DNA of 64,000 nucleotides from Bacteroidales bacterium. Lineage in GTDB: Bacteria; Bacteroidota; Bacteroidia; Bacteroidales; UBA932. Below the pieces are notes generated by a model that was not told where the DNA came from, ran no database searches, and saw nothing but the letters and a program-made list of their open reading frames with translations. The DNA lies in NCBI GenBank assembly GCA_017962025.1, contig JAGCWD010000123.1:1-64000 (forward strand), written 5' to 3'. The position numbers and the translations under genes are program-made. This document shows, one piece after another, positions 27,834 to 37,356 of the stretch; positions within the stretch are counted from its first letter, which is position 1, and each line of letters begins with the position of its first letter.

Positions 27834-28985
27834 ATGGAAATGAAGACCAGAATCAGGGAAAAATTCAAGACCCTCTTCGGGGTTGAAGGAGAAGTTTTTG
27901 CTTCGGCAGGAAGAGTCAATCTCATCGGCGAGCACACCGACTACAATGGTGGCTACGTGTTCCCGGGAGCCATTAATTGTGGTATCATGACCGAGATCAA
28001 GGTCAATGGATCTTCCAAGGTTAAGGCTTTTTCGCTGGATTATGACGAGTACGTAGAGTTCGGTCTGACAGAGGAGGACAAGCCCCAGCAGCAGTGGGCC
28101 CGTTACATCTTCGGGGTCTGCCGTGAAACCATCAAACGAGGAGGCAAGGTCGAAGGTTTCGACTGCGTGTTTGCCGGAGACGTTCCCCTCGGTGCGGGAC
28201 TATCTTCTTCCGCCGCTCTTGAAAGCACCTTTGCCTTTGCCATCAACGAGCTCTTTGACAACAAGATAGACAAGTTCGAGCTTGCCAAGATCGGCCAGAG
28301 CACGGAGCACAACTATTGCGGCGTCAAGTGCGGCATCATGGACCAGTTCGCTTCCATTTTCGGAAAGAAGGGCTGCTTGATCCGCCTGAACTGCAAGACC
28401 CTTGAGTACAAGTATTTTCCGTTCGATCCCCAGGGCTACAAGGTGGTCCTCATCGATTCCTGCGTAAAGCACGAACTTGCTTCTTCTGCCTACAACAAGA
28501 GGCGTGAATCATGCGAGAATGCGGCTGCGGCCATCAAGAAGAATCATCCTGAGGTCGACTTCCTGAGCGATGCCAAGAGGGTTTGGCTCGAAGAGGTCCG
28601 CGAAGAGATTCCGGAAGAGGACTTCCTCAGGGCAGAATATGTCATCGGTGAGGTCCAGAGGGTCCTCGATGTCTGCGACGCTCTTGAAAGAGGTGACTAT
28701 GAAACCGTGGGAGAGATGATGTACCAGACCCATTTCGGAATGAGCAAGCTCTACGAAGTGAGCTGTCCCGAACTGGATTTCCTCAATAAGCTGGCCCGCA
28801 AATGTGACGTTACCGGATCCCGTGTCATGGGAGGAGGTTTCGGCGGCTGCACTATCAACCTGGTCAAGGAAGAGCTCTATGACGGCTTCATTGCCGCGGT
28901 CAAGGAGCAGTTCCCCGCCAAGTTCGGTCACGATGTAAAGATCTACGACGTTGTGATCAGCGACGGTGCCAGAAAGGTCGAATAA
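27834..28985 (+). CDS. galK: Galactokinase
   Basis: Phosphorylates alpha-D-galactose to galactose 1-phosphate, the first committed step of the Leloir pathway. It is 383 residues. GHMP-kinase signatures: GRVNLIGEHTDYNGGYVFP (galactokinase signature, about 24-42), GAGLSSSAALE (ATP-binding loop, about 121-131) and GGGFGGCTINLV (C-terminal GHMP motif). A second ATG at 27840 is possible. galM is not adjacent but about 6.5 kb downstream. galK ends 3 bases from the stop of the convergent CpXC gene. Confidence 0.97.
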   Translation: MEMKTRIREKFKTLFGVEGEVFASAGRVNLIGEHTDYNGGYVFPGAINCGIMTEIKVNGSSKVKAFSLDYDEYVEFGLTEEDKPQQQWARYIFGVCRETIKRGGKVEGFDCVFAGDVPLGAGLSSSAALESTFAFAINELFDNKIDKFELAKIGQSTEHNYCGVKCGIMDQFASIFGKKGCLIRLNCKTLEYKYFPFDPQGYKVVLIDSCVKHELASSAYNKRRESCENAAAAIKKNHPEVDFLSDAKRVWLEEVREEIPEEDFLRAEYVIGEVQRVLDVCDALERGDYETVGEMMYQTHFGMSKLYEVSCPELDFLNKLARKCDVTGSRVMGGGFGGCTINLVKEELYDGFIAAVKEQFPAKFGHDVKIYDVVISDGARKVE

Positions 28986-28988
28986 ATG

Positions 28989-29639
28989 TCATCCGAAGAA
29001 TCGAGCTATCCAAGCCTGATCAACAACGGGGAAGCCCCCTGAAGGTTTAATCGAAGGATTGCGTCGGAGAATTCCGGCGCAATCTCCATATACATTGAAG
29101 CCTATCCGTACTCCATGCATCTGGCCGTTTAGCGGATAGGAGAATTCTATGTCGTTGTCCGGTCCGTCTGTCCTGTAAAACTTTAGCTGGGCTGAACCCA
29201 GGTCTTTCTCTCCCGCCTTTCCTGCCATTTCCATCCTGGTGACGTACTTGCACATCTCCAGGACGGTGTCATCCAGGCCGGCGTCGAAGATATTTACTTT
29301 TTCTACCAGGGAACCAACGTCACTTACCCTTCTGAAAACATATCCTCCCGGGAAATCGGAAGAAGCTTCTATCTGGCGGCCGAGTTCGGCAACTTTGTCT
29401 TCCGGCAGCAAACCCTTGGGAAGCAGCCAGATCATGACCCTCTCCGAGGGGTCGTGATAGATTGTCTGATATGTGGCGAGATTGGCCGATCCGCACGAAG
29501 GACAGTCCCAAACGAAGAGGGTTCCGTCCTTTACAAGGGCTTTCAGTTCGGGCTTCTCTCCGACGTTGATCCCTCCATGTACGGTTATCTCCTTTTTGCA
29601 TCCGCATGAAGAACAGGATGCCAGCATTTTTGTGTTCAT
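28989..29639 (-). CDS. CpXC domain protein
   Basis: It is 216 residues. Two Cys-x-x-Cys pairs, SCSSCGCKK (near 9-17) and WDCPSCGSANL (near 44-54), form a probable zinc ribbon typical of the CpXC domain. The remainder (YHDPSERVMIWLLP onwards) is a mixed alpha/beta region of unknown role. Its ATG directly follows the TAG of the small membrane protein gene, which in turn overlaps the YeiH-type transporter gene, so all three are one operon. No catalytic residues are recognized; a metal-binding or regulatory role for the transporter is only a guess. Confidence 0.75.
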   Translation of the reverse strand: MNTKMLASCSSCGCKKEITVHGGINVGEKPELKALVKDGTLFVWDCPSCGSANLATYQTIYHDPSERVMIWLLPKGLLPEDKVAELGRQIEASSDFPGGYVFRRVSDVGSLVEKVNIFDAGLDDTVLEMCKYVTRMEMAGKAGEKDLGSAQLKFYRTDGPDNDIEFSYPLNGQMHGVRIGFNVYGDCAGILRRNPSIKPSGGFPVVDQAWIARFFG

Positions 29640-29921
29640 CTATTTGCGCTTGTCAATCCAAATCCAAAGCCGATACATCAGCCAACCCCACCCAAGGAAA
29701 AGAACCACATGTACCCAGTAAGGAACCGAGGTTTTATAGACGTCTTCCTTGGCAATTTCGTCATAACCAGGAATGTCAGCATAATAATAGGCACCGGCTC
29801 CGAAATCGTATCCCTGGACCAGCCCCATCTTGTTTGCCATTATCCAGAGGGCACAGGCCAAAATGGCCACCACCGCAACGATGGTGACCACTTTGAATGC
29901 CTTTTCCTTTCCGGATGCCAC
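29640..29921 (-). CDS. Small two-helix membrane protein linked to the YeiH-type transporter
   Basis: It is 93 residues with two predicted membrane segments: VVTIVAVVAILACALWIM (about 11-28) and VHVVLFLGWGWLMYRLWIW (about 70-88). It starts with GTG, sharing a G with the TAG stop of the transporter gene (TAGTG), and ends directly at the CpXC ATG (TAGATG). This double coupling argues that the gene is real and belongs to the transporter unit. No family is recognized; it could be an accessory subunit. Confidence 0.7.
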   Translation of the reverse strand: MASGKEKAFKVVTIVAVVAILACALWIMANKMGLVQGYDFGAGAYYYADIPGYDEIAKEDVYKTSVPYWVHVVLFLGWGWLMYRLWIWIDKRK

Positions 29922-31273
29922 TATTTGTAGAGGTCAAGGACCGGGATGTCAAAGATGACACCCGACAGCAAGAACCAGACCGCGAACAGGGTCAGGGCGA
30001 TGTTGAAGACCTGGCCGATGATGTAGAGCCAAAGGACCTTTCCGCCCTGCATCTGCTTTGCAATCTCCTTGAAGTTGGTGTCAAGGCCTATGCTGGTGAA
30101 AGCAAGGACGAAAGCCCAGTTCTTATACTGGTCGAGAACCGTGTTGATGTCCTTAACCGCACCTGAGCCACAAAGAGGCTGAAGGATGAAGGATGCGATA
30201 AGGGATGCTGCGAAGAAACCGAGGATGAACTTGGGGAAGCGGGTCCAGATCTCTCCGGCACCGACCTTCTTCTCTGAATTCCTGTCAACCCTGGTGGCGA
30301 AGAACACAGCCACGAAGAAGGCTATGAATCCGATCAGGATATTCTGGATACTCTTAACTAGAACAGCTGCCTGCTCTGCTTCGGGTCCAAGGGCGTTACC
30401 TGCAAGTACAACCGCTCCGGTGGAGTCAACCGTACCACCGATAAGGGCACCTCCCATCAGCTGGGTCATTCCTGCAGCCTTGATGATCATGGGCTCGAAA
30501 ACCATCATTAGGATGGTGAATATGATAGAGATTGAAATCGCAATGGAAAGGTCGTCCTTCTTTGCTCCGGAGGCTGCACCGGTGGCGATAGCTGCCGAGG
30601 TTCCGCAGACGGAAGTAGCAGAGGCAAGTGTTATGACCAGGGGTTTATTGTCTATTTTGAAAACCTTGGTTCCAAGCCACCACATGAAAAGGATGACGAT
30701 AGGGGTGACGATCCATGCGATTCCTAGGCCGTAGAGACCGAACTTGGCAATGTTCGAGAACAGGACTGAGAATCCCATGATGACCAGACCGGTCTTGATG
30801 TAGAACTCGGTCTTGATAGCCGGCTTGAGCCAGTCCGGAACACCGACGGTGTTGGAAATCAAAAGACCGATCAACAAGGCCCAGAAGGCCCATTCAAGAT
30901 AACGGTTAAGTGTGAATTCTGCACTGACAAAGCGGACCACCAGGGCTATTACGAACAGAACCAGGAAAGCCGGGATGTACTTCTTGACACTTCCTCCCTG
31001 CAGTTTTACTCCGAGAGTGAAAAGGACTCCGAGAACCAACACGGTGACGATAAGCTTGCGCCAGAACGCCCACGCCCCTAGCTGCTGAGCAAGAGGAACC
31101 GCTTTGGTTGCAGCGGCCTCTCCAACCGCCCAGGTGGAGAATTTCACTGCGGAGACATCAAAAGCTTTTGTAAGGACGGCGACACAGGCGAGAAGGATGA
31201 TAATGAAACCAATCCAGATAGCCTGCCAGTCCTCCTTGCCCCAGAATTCCGGGACAGACTTGTTTTTTTCCAT
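29921..31273 (-). CDS. YeiH family putative sulfate/anion exporter
   Basis: It is 450 residues with about ten to eleven membrane segments. Conserved family segments: WIVTPIVILFMWWLGTKVF, LASATSVCGTSAAIATG, GGTVDSTGAVVLAGNALG and FVLAFTSIGLDTNF. This fits the UPF0324/YeiH family, for which sulfate or other anion export has been proposed. It is the first gene of a three-gene operon with a small membrane protein and a CpXC protein. It has a -7 element and an inverted repeat between promoter and start. Confidence 0.88.
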   Translation of the reverse strand: MEKNKSVPEFWGKEDWQAIWIGFIIILLACVAVLTKAFDVSAVKFSTWAVGEAAATKAVPLAQQLGAWAFWRKLIVTVLVLGVLFTLGVKLQGGSVKKYIPAFLVLFVIALVVRFVSAEFTLNRYLEWAFWALLIGLLISNTVGVPDWLKPAIKTEFYIKTGLVIMGFSVLFSNIAKFGLYGLGIAWIVTPIVILFMWWLGTKVFKIDNKPLVITLASATSVCGTSAAIATGAASGAKKDDLSIAISISIIFTILMMVFEPMIIKAAGMTQLMGGALIGGTVDSTGAVVLAGNALGPEAEQAAVLVKSIQNILIGFIAFFVAVFFATRVDRNSEKKVGAGEIWTRFPKFILGFFAASLIASFILQPLCGSGAVKDINTVLDQYKNWAFVLAFTSIGLDTNFKEIAKQMQGGKVLWLYIIGQVFNIALTLFAVWFLLSGVIFDIPVLDLYK

Positions 31274-31280
31274 ATCTGAT

Positions 31281-31307
31281 AAAATTAGTAAAATGTTCTA
31301 CTATTTT
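31281..31307. promoter_or_regulatory. Imperfect inverted repeat ahead of the YeiH-type gene
   Basis: AAAATTAGTA at 31281-31290 and TACTATTTT at 31299-31307 form an imperfect inverted repeat with an 8-base spacer, just downstream of the -7 element. It could be an operator. It is AT-rich, so chance is possible. Confidence 0.3.
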
Positions 31308-31308
31308 A

Positions 31309-31316
31309 CAAAGATA
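31309..31316 (-). promoter_or_regulatory. -7 promoter element for the YeiH-type operon
   Basis: TATCTTTG on the minus strand, 36 bases before the transporter ATG, matches TAnnTTTG. Confidence 0.5.
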
Positions 31317-31325
31317 GGAAAAAAA

Positions 31326-34300
31326 TTACATAGAGACACTGAATATGGCGCCAAAGTAATGATGGTCAAGTCCCTTTACCGGAAATCTGTCAATATCCTT
31401 CCAAGAATTGAAGGCATACCTGAAGCCTAGGCTGGAATCATAAGGTAGCCAGAGCAGGTTTCCAAGGTGGAAGACAACATCGGTACCGAAACTGGCCAGG
31501 GAAGCGGACCGGACCTCATTCATGTTGACCAGATACTCTTTCAGTACGGTAAACTTCTGGAATGCAAGGTCAGCGAAAGGAACGATCTCAAGATTCTTTA
31601 CGTAAGCCAAAGGGCTGAGCAATGACCAGTCAAGATTGACCAGGGGTAGTGAATAGTCGAAAGTAAACTTGTAACGAAGAGGAGAACAGGTATTGGCTAT
31701 CGACAGGATGTTAGTCTCGACAAAACCTCGTGGAATGAATGATGCCGGCATGTCAGGGTAGCTGAACCTTCCTCCGCCGAAGTCCTTTCCCAAGGAAGCA
31801 CTCAGCTTGATTCCCTGGTCCTGAAGGATGCCGGGGAGATAACCGTAGAGGTACATGTAAGCCGTGTTGCTGAAATAAGAAGAGTGCCCTGGTCTCGTTC
31901 TTAATCCTGTTTCTGCTCCGATTCCCAGTCTTGGCCATGCCTGTGAAGGGGCTTTGTCAGTCATGATAAATCCCCTGAATGAGAAATCAAGGGTCGAGAG
32001 CATCGACACGCGGTCCTTCCCGAGCGAACCGATCTCCTTCCATGAGGGATTGTCTTCCGGCCCGAAGATTTCCCTGAGGCTGATCCTGTCATGGTAAACA
32101 TCGTTGGTAAACCTGTACCTTAATTGTGGAACCAATCCTCGGGAGATACCTCCTGAATTGAACCTCAAGGGAACATAGAGCCTCAGGCTTCCTTCAAAGA
32201 AAGGAGCGGTCTTCTTTACTTTTGAAGTCAAGAGAGCTATCTTTCCTCCTCTGACGTCGGCTTGCTGGACCCTCATGATATCTTTCGAATAACGGTCGCC
32301 CAAGTCTGCTGACACTTCTATGACAGGGAAAAGACCTGAATAGACATATTTGAAATGGGCGGAATGTCTCCAGGAGCCGAACTTGCTGCAGGTGGCTGCG
32401 TCCGGATCATCATGGTAACTGTAACCGATAAAACCGTATCCGTCACCGACAAGGTTCTGGAACAGGGCGGTGGCGCCCAAGGAGGCAGACTTGTAACTCT
32501 CGTCGGACGTTATGCTCTCCATGCTGTCGTAGTTGAAGTAGAACGGGGTCCATGAGTGGAGCACAGGTATGACCTTCCTGAATCTTTTGGGCTCTGAAAA
32601 GGACAGATCCGAAGTTTCAGGAAGCAGACCATTATTCTCCGCCAGTTCTTTTTCCTGCAAAGACAAAGCGTCTGCAATCCTCCATTTGTGGGTTTCTTCA
32701 AAAGAAACCTCTTTCATAGGCAGGTTCTCTACGGCAGTCGAATAGATCATATAGCCCTGTTTGTAGGCTTCCGGTCTGTCTGACGGAGCCAGGGAGCTGT
32801 AATATAAGGAATCTCCTTTCTCTGAGAAAAACGGAGACCGGATTCCGAACCTTGTTGATGTTGCCTGGAGAAGTTTTCCGGAGGAAGGATCCAGAATGTA
32901 CAGTTCATTTACCCCGGTGCGGTCGCAGAGGAAAGTGATTGACCGGCCGGAAGAAGCGCCGAGGTAGGAGAGTTCGACGGGCCGGGGCCCGAGAATAAGG
33001 GTGATTGCCGGCCCTTCGACAGAGCTCAGGGACCGGATCTCATAAATTCCCATTCCATGGTTCGACAGTCCGGCGGCGAAGAGTTGGTTTTCCAACCAAA
33101 CCGTCTCCGTGAACTGGACTGAATCCGGAGAGGGAATAATGGTTTTGATTTCCCCGTTTTTGCTGTCTAGAAGCAGGAGCCTTGAGTTTCCCGCGGCAGG
33201 ATATTCAGTGACGCAGACAAGGCTTCCGTCGGGCGAAGGAGCAGGATTGAAATACTTTCCTTCCTTGGTCAGGTCATGGATTCTTTTAGGATCCGAGGTG
33301 TCAATGTAACGTATCCTGGAACTACCGGCAAGGGTCCACCGGGGATGAGCGACAGTCTCTGACCACCAGATTCTTTCGCCGGCTTTGTCATAGGTCAGTT
33401 TTCCGGTAGCGGCGGAGAAAGGTCTTACTGTCGCTACAGTGCCTTCCGGACTTACCCTTACCAGGGCTGATGGGGTGGTAAGACCGCTTCTGACGGTCCA
33501 GACACCGGTATTTCCCACAATTACCGATCCGCTATAAGAAGAATGCCTCCAAGGCTCGGGGGTGACTTGCTCGGAAGGCATGAAAGGGGCCCTTGTCGCC
33601 GCTTCTTCCGCCCAGATGCTTGCGAAGCCTTCCTGGATAGTCTTGAAGGCCCGGGGGAAGTTCACGCCGCTTGCTTGCCTGACCGTTTTCTGCAGGTTGA
33701 AGAAGAATCCCCGGCCAGCAGTGCGGTCAAAATATTCCTTTGTAAATAGAGGATCGTCGAAGAATACCCTTGTTCCGGAGACTAACATGTACCCGACTTT
33801 GTAGTAGTCCGGAGTGTAATACTTATGGGAACCGTAGGACCACCTCCAATAGTCTCTCCAGTCCCCACTCTCAAAGGCAGGCATCATGTACGACAGGAAT
33901 GAGGCCTGCCGGCCTCTTCCCGAGGAAGTGAGAGCCGTTTCGGTAACTACGGCATCCCCTTCGAGCAGAGTCGGCCCTGGATATAATCCCGCAAAAGCAC
34001 CTGAGAATAATTCTCCTGAAAGGTATTTGAACACCTTGTGTCGGCCTGCAACACCAGCTTGCATCTGCGCTGCGTGCCTGCCCTCGTGGATCGAAAGCAA
34101 TTTATCCCAAGGGACAGGAGTAGGATCATATGGATCAGGGGCGGTGAAGAAGTCCATCCTTTTTGGAGCCCAGGCGACAGAGGCATTCGGAATCGTGTTG
34201 AAACTGTGAAGGATCACAGGCATCCTGGTCTTGTAATCTTTCCCGATCAGAAGTCCGGATGAGCGACTTACTCCTAACCGTGCGTTTTCAAGCCAGAACC

Positions 34301-34469
34301 CATATACCCTTGCAAGGGAGTCTTCCCCATCTGGAAAGATGATTTTGAATTCAGGAGTGTTCATCTGCATCCACCTGACGCTTGAAGGATCGCTTCCCGT
34401 CAAGGAAAACTGGGCCCTCAAAGAAGTGCAGGCGCACAAAAGGAAAAACAGCAGGATGAATCTTCTCAT
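31326..34469 (-). CDS. Outer-membrane protein with HEXXH metallopeptidase, beta-propeller and C-terminal barrel
   Basis: It is 1047 residues from the ATG at 34469, which begins a clean signal peptide (MRRFILLFFLLCACTSLRAQ). The frame continues upstream to 34556, but that stretch overlaps the divergent gene and has no signal. Domains in order: a gluzincin-like region with zinc motif HEGRH near 128-132 and a downstream Glu helix LLEGDAVVTE near 167-176; WD40/Tol-type propeller repeats with FNPAPSPDGSLVCVTEY and IRSPFFSEKGDSLYY (about 300-600); and a C-terminal outer-membrane barrel (about 690-1047) ending in alternating aromatic strands. This layout suggests a surface or outer-membrane-anchored peptidase. 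Substrate and exact family are unknown. Confidence 0.75.
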   Translation of the reverse strand: MRRFILLFFLLCACTSLRAQFSLTGSDPSSVRWMQMNTPEFKIIFPDGEDSLARVYGFWLENARLGVSRSSGLLIGKDYKTRMPVILHSFNTIPNASVAWAPKRMDFFTAPDPYDPTPVPWDKLLSIHEGRHAAQMQAGVAGRHKVFKYLSGELFSGAFAGLYPGPTLLEGDAVVTETALTSSGRGRQASFLSYMMPAFESGDWRDYWRWSYGSHKYYTPDYYKVGYMLVSGTRVFFDDPLFTKEYFDRTAGRGFFFNLQKTVRQASGVNFPRAFKTIQEGFASIWAEEAATRAPFMPSEQVTPEPWRHSSYSGSVIVGNTGVWTVRSGLTTPSALVRVSPEGTVATVRPFSAATGKLTYDKAGERIWWSETVAHPRWTLAGSSRIRYIDTSDPKRIHDLTKEGKYFNPAPSPDGSLVCVTEYPAAGNSRLLLLDSKNGEIKTIIPSPDSVQFTETVWLENQLFAAGLSNHGMGIYEIRSLSSVEGPAITLILGPRPVELSYLGASSGRSITFLCDRTGVNELYILDPSSGKLLQATSTRFGIRSPFFSEKGDSLYYSSLAPSDRPEAYKQGYMIYSTAVENLPMKEVSFEETHKWRIADALSLQEKELAENNGLLPETSDLSFSEPKRFRKVIPVLHSWTPFYFNYDSMESITSDESYKSASLGATALFQNLVGDGYGFIGYSYHDDPDAATCSKFGSWRHSAHFKYVYSGLFPVIEVSADLGDRYSKDIMRVQQADVRGGKIALLTSKVKKTAPFFEGSLRLYVPLRFNSGGISRGLVPQLRYRFTNDVYHDRISLREIFGPEDNPSWKEIGSLGKDRVSMLSTLDFSFRGFIMTDKAPSQAWPRLGIGAETGLRTRPGHSSYFSNTAYMYLYGYLPGILQDQGIKLSASLGKDFGGGRFSYPDMPASFIPRGFVETNILSIANTCSPLRYKFTFDYSLPLVNLDWSLLSPLAYVKNLEIVPFADLAFQKFTVLKEYLVNMNEVRSASLASFGTDVVFHLGNLLWLPYDSSLGFRYAFNSWKDIDRFPVKGLDHHYFGAIFSVSM

Positions 34470-34478
34470 TTCTGGAGA

Positions 34479-34486
34479 CGAAGATA
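34479..34486 (-). promoter_or_regulatory. Possible -7 element for the peptidase/barrel gene
   Basis: TATCTTCG on the minus strand, a one-base variant of TAnnTTTG, lies 9 bases upstream of the ATG at 34469. Confidence 0.3.
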
Positions 34487-34507
34487 CAGATTTTTGATAA
34501 GATTGAG

Positions 34508-34515
34508 TAAATTTG
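34508..34515 (+). promoter_or_regulatory. -7 promoter element for the 34.5-40.5 kb run
   Basis: TAAATTTG matches TAnnTTTG and ends 18 bases before the GTG of the first gene. Confidence 0.55.
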
Positions 34516-34533
34516 TAAGAATGGTCTTTTGAC

Positions 34534-35499
34534 GTGAAAGGTTGTTTGAGGCACATAGTCAGCTTGTTATTTGTCCTGTCGCTTATCTCTTGCGGCAGGA
34601 AGGATAGGCCTCAGCTTGAAACCAGGGCGTTCCCGCCCATTCCTTCCGCACCTTCAATCATAACCGATCAGGCCAAGATAATCGAGTACAAGGTTTCTCA
34701 TTTCTGGGATAACTTCCTTGAGGGAGATTACCTCTGTGATTCGTCCCATGTTAACGGGGCATCTTCTGACGAAGTGGAAAAGGCACTTGGCAGGTACATA
34801 ACATTGCTCGAGGAAAGGAGTACCAGGGAGTTTGCCAAAAAGGAAATCGGAAACCTTTTTAACAGAATCGAAGAGTATTCGGCCACCCATCCTTCCTCAA
34901 ATGTTTTCTCATTTTTTGAGGAGATGGTCCCGAAATACCTTTACGACCCCAACTCCCCAGTCCGTGATGAGGACCTCTACCTGCCCTATGTTGAGGGTCT
35001 GGCGGTTTCCGAGTTGGTCTCTGAAGACTTGAAGCCAGCATATTCCCATGACGCCAGGATGTGCTCACTCAACCAGGTCGGTACCCCTGCGGCAGACTTT
35101 TCATTCACAGACCTTGGAGGACGTATGCACAACCTGTACGGGATCAAGGCTCCCTTCACCCTTCTCATGTTTACCAATCCCGGCTGTGAAGCCTGTCACG
35201 AGGTTATAGAGACCCTGCAAACGAATGCAATCATTCCAAGGTTGGTGAAAAATGGAACCCTCGCGGTTGTCAATGTCTATATAGACCTTGAAAGGGAGAA
35301 ATGGCAGGCGTTGGCAAAGGAATATCCTTCCGAATGGTACAATGGATATGATCAGGATTTCGCCATTCGCCAGGACCTTACCTACAATGTCCGGGGAATC
35401 CCGTCTCTCTATGTCCTGGATAAGGACAAGAGCGTTATTATGAAGGATGCCCCTACAGATAAGGCTGTTATTTACCTGCAGAATATTCAAAAACAATGA
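34534..35499 (+). CDS. DUF5106-like/thioredoxin-fold lipoprotein
   Basis: It is 321 residues from a GTG start. The lipoprotein signal LLFVLSLISCGRK puts the lipid Cys near residue 20. A helical DUF5106-like region (about 45-170) is followed by a thioredoxin-like domain (about 180-321) with the redox motif CEAC near 216-219 in TNPGCEACHEVIE and the cis-proline loop VRGIPSLYVLD. It resembles Bacteroidota TlpA/ResA-like periplasmic thiol oxidoreductases. The acidic CEAC pair is unusual but keeps both cysteines. It is the first gene of a dense run; galM begins 4 bases after its stop. Confidence 0.85.
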   Translation: MKGCLRHIVSLLFVLSLISCGRKDRPQLETRAFPPIPSAPSIITDQAKIIEYKVSHFWDNFLEGDYLCDSSHVNGASSDEVEKALGRYITLLEERSTREFAKKEIGNLFNRIEEYSATHPSSNVFSFFEEMVPKYLYDPNSPVRDEDLYLPYVEGLAVSELVSEDLKPAYSHDARMCSLNQVGTPAADFSFTDLGGRMHNLYGIKAPFTLLMFTNPGCEACHEVIETLQTNAIIPRLVKNGTLAVVNVYIDLEREKWQALAKEYPSEWYNGYDQDFAIRQDLTYNVRGIPSLYVLDKDKSVIMKDAPTDKAVIYLQNIQKQ

Positions 35500-35503
35500 A
35501 GAT

Positions 35504-36553
35504 ATGAAAATCAATAAGGAAATCTGGGGCGAAACCCCTTCTGGAGAGGAGATACTCCTCTACACCATCGAGAATGAGAAAGGAGCCTTCGTGCGTCTTT
35601 CCAGTGTAGGTGCCGGCATTGTCTCCATCGTTGTTCCAGACAAGGAAGGTAAACTGGCAGACGTGGTCCTCGGATATCCCGATCCGATGAGTTACTTCGC
35701 AGACGGCCCTTGCGCAGGAAAGTGCCCAGGTCGTTTTGCCAACAGGATAGCATTGGGCAAATTCACCCTCAACGGAGTTGAATATACCCTCCCTATAAAC
35801 AACGGTCCCAATCATCTTCACGGTGGTCCCGCCGGTTTCCAGAACAAGGTTTGGGAAAGCAGGGTCGAAGGCGATGCTGTGGAATTCATGTATTTCTCTG
35901 AGGACGGAGAAGCCGGCTATCCCGGCAACCTGAAAGTGGTCGCCCGTTACGAGTGGAGCGATGACAATGCCCTTAAGCTTTTCCTTACAGCGAGGACTGA
36001 CAAGGATACAGTTGTCAATCTTACCAATCATGCCTACTTCAACCTCAATGGTGAAGGCAACGGCGACATCCTTGGACATGAATTGAAGCTCAACTCATCC
36101 GTTTATCTTCCCACAGATGAGACCCTCATACCCGTCGGAGAGCCTGATCCGGTTGCCGGTACCCCCATGGACTTCCAGGAGTTCAAGAAGATCGGAGCCG
36201 AGATCAAGGAAGACTTCCCGGCATTGAATTATGGAAAAGGTTACGACAACTGCTGGATGATCAATGGTTATGAGCCTGGGCAACTTCAGGCCGCAGCTAA
36301 GCTTTATGCTCCTGAGAGCGGTCGCCTGCTGGAGGTCTTCACCACCCAACCCGCAGTCCAGATTTACACCGGGAACTGGCTGGCAGGAAGCCCTGTCGCA
36401 AAATGCGGACGCAGTTATTTCGATTACGAAGGAGTTGCAATCGAGTGCCAGCACTGCCCGGATTCTCCAAATAAACCGGACTATCCTACCACGGTGCTGA
36501 AGCCCGGGGAAGACTACGAAGAGGCAATAATCTGGCAGTTCTCAGTGGCATGA
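35504..36553 (+). CDS. galM: Aldose 1-epimerase (galactose mutarotase)
   Basis: Converts beta- to alpha-galactose so that GalK can act on it. From the ATG at 35504 it is 349 residues; the frame is open further upstream, but that part overlaps the previous gene. Seen: [16 protein letters not shown], the [13 protein letters not shown] active-site loop with a catalytic His, [13 protein letters not shown] with the second His, the DNCWMING segment with substrate-binding Asp, and [14 protein letters not shown] with the general-base Glu near the end. It lies 4 bases downstream of the lipoprotein gene and overlaps thyA by 4 bases (ATGA). Confidence 0.95.
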   Translation: MKINKEIWGETPSGEEILLYTIENEKGAFVRLSSVGAGIVSIVVPDKEGKLADVVLGYPDPMSYFADGPCAGKCPGRFANRIALGKFTLNGVEYTLPINNGPNHLHGGPAGFQNKVWESRVEGDAVEFMYFSEDGEAGYPGNLKVVARYEWSDDNALKLFLTARTDKDTVVNLTNHAYFNLNGEGNGDILGHELKLNSSVYLPTDETLIPVGEPDPVAGTPMDFQEFKKIGAEIKEDFPALNYGKGYDNCWMINGYEPGQLQAAAKLYAPESGRLLEVFTTQPAVQIYTGNWLAGSPVAKCGRSYFDYEGVAIECQHCPDSPNKPDYPTTVLKPGEDYEEAIIWQFSVA

Positions 36554-37344
36554 AACAGTACCTCAACCTATTGAAACGGATCATGGACGAAGGTGTGGTC
36601 AAACACGACCGCACCGGCGTCGGTACCAAGTCCGTCTTCGGGCACCAGATGAGGTTCGACCTTTCTGAAGGGTTTCCTCTCCTGACCACGAAAAAGGTTC
36701 ATTTGAAATCGATTATCCACGAACTTCTTTGGTTCATTTCAGGAGATACAAACATCAAATATCTGAAGGATCACGGAGTTACTATCTGGGATGAGTGGGC
36801 TGATGAAAACGGGGACCTCGGTCCTGTTTACGGCCACCAGTGGCGTTCCTGGCCGGCTCCGGACGGCCGCTCTGTTGACCAGCTCTCCCAGGTGATAGAG
36901 ACCATAAAGCACAATCCTGATTCCCGCCGCATGCTGGTGTGTGCATGGAATCCAGGCGAAGTAGACAAAATGGCCCTCCCTCCGTGCCACTGTCTTTTCC
37001 AGTTCTATGTGGCAGAAGGCAAGCTGTCCTGCCAGCTCTATCAGAGAAGTGCAGACACATTCCTTGGGGTTCCTTTCAACATTGCTTCCTATGCCCTTCT
37101 TACCATGATGATTGCACAGGAATGCGGTCTTCGTCCCGGGGAATTCATTCACACCACGGGAGACACCCATATCTATCTCAATCATTTCGACCAGGTACGT
37201 GAACAACTCTCCAGAGAGCCACGTCCCCTGCCCAGAATGATCCTGAATCCTGAGGTCAAATCAGTTTTCGATTTCCGATACGAGGACTTTACTCTCGAAG
37301 GTTATGATCCATGGCCTGCCATCAAGGCCCCGGTTGCTGTTTAA
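36550..37344 (+). CDS. thyA: Thymidylate synthase
   Basis: Methylates dUMP to dTMP with methylene-tetrahydrofolate, giving dihydrofolate. It is 264 residues, the same as E. coli ThyA. Seen: [18 protein letters not shown] (dUMP phosphate-binding Arg), the active site [14 protein letters not shown] with the nucleophile Cys near 146, [24 protein letters not shown], and a C-terminus ending KAPVAV (the mobile tail). It is translationally coupled to galM and followed 12 bases later by folA, the enzyme that recycles its dihydrofolate product. Confidence 0.97.
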   Translation: MKQYLNLLKRIMDEGVVKHDRTGVGTKSVFGHQMRFDLSEGFPLLTTKKVHLKSIIHELLWFISGDTNIKYLKDHGVTIWDEWADENGDLGPVYGHQWRSWPAPDGRSVDQLSQVIETIKHNPDSRRMLVCAWNPGEVDKMALPPCHCLFQFYVAEGKLSCQLYQRSADTFLGVPFNIASYALLTMMIAQECGLRPGEFIHTTGDTHIYLNHFDQVREQLSREPRPLPRMILNPEVKSVFDFRYEDFTLEGYDPWPAIKAPVAV

Positions 37345-37356
37345 TTTGTTTTGAAT

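Noticed and set aside
34470..34556. Extended N-terminus for the peptidase/barrel protein
   Set aside because: It would place 29 residues before a clear signal peptide and overlap the start of the divergent lipoprotein gene.
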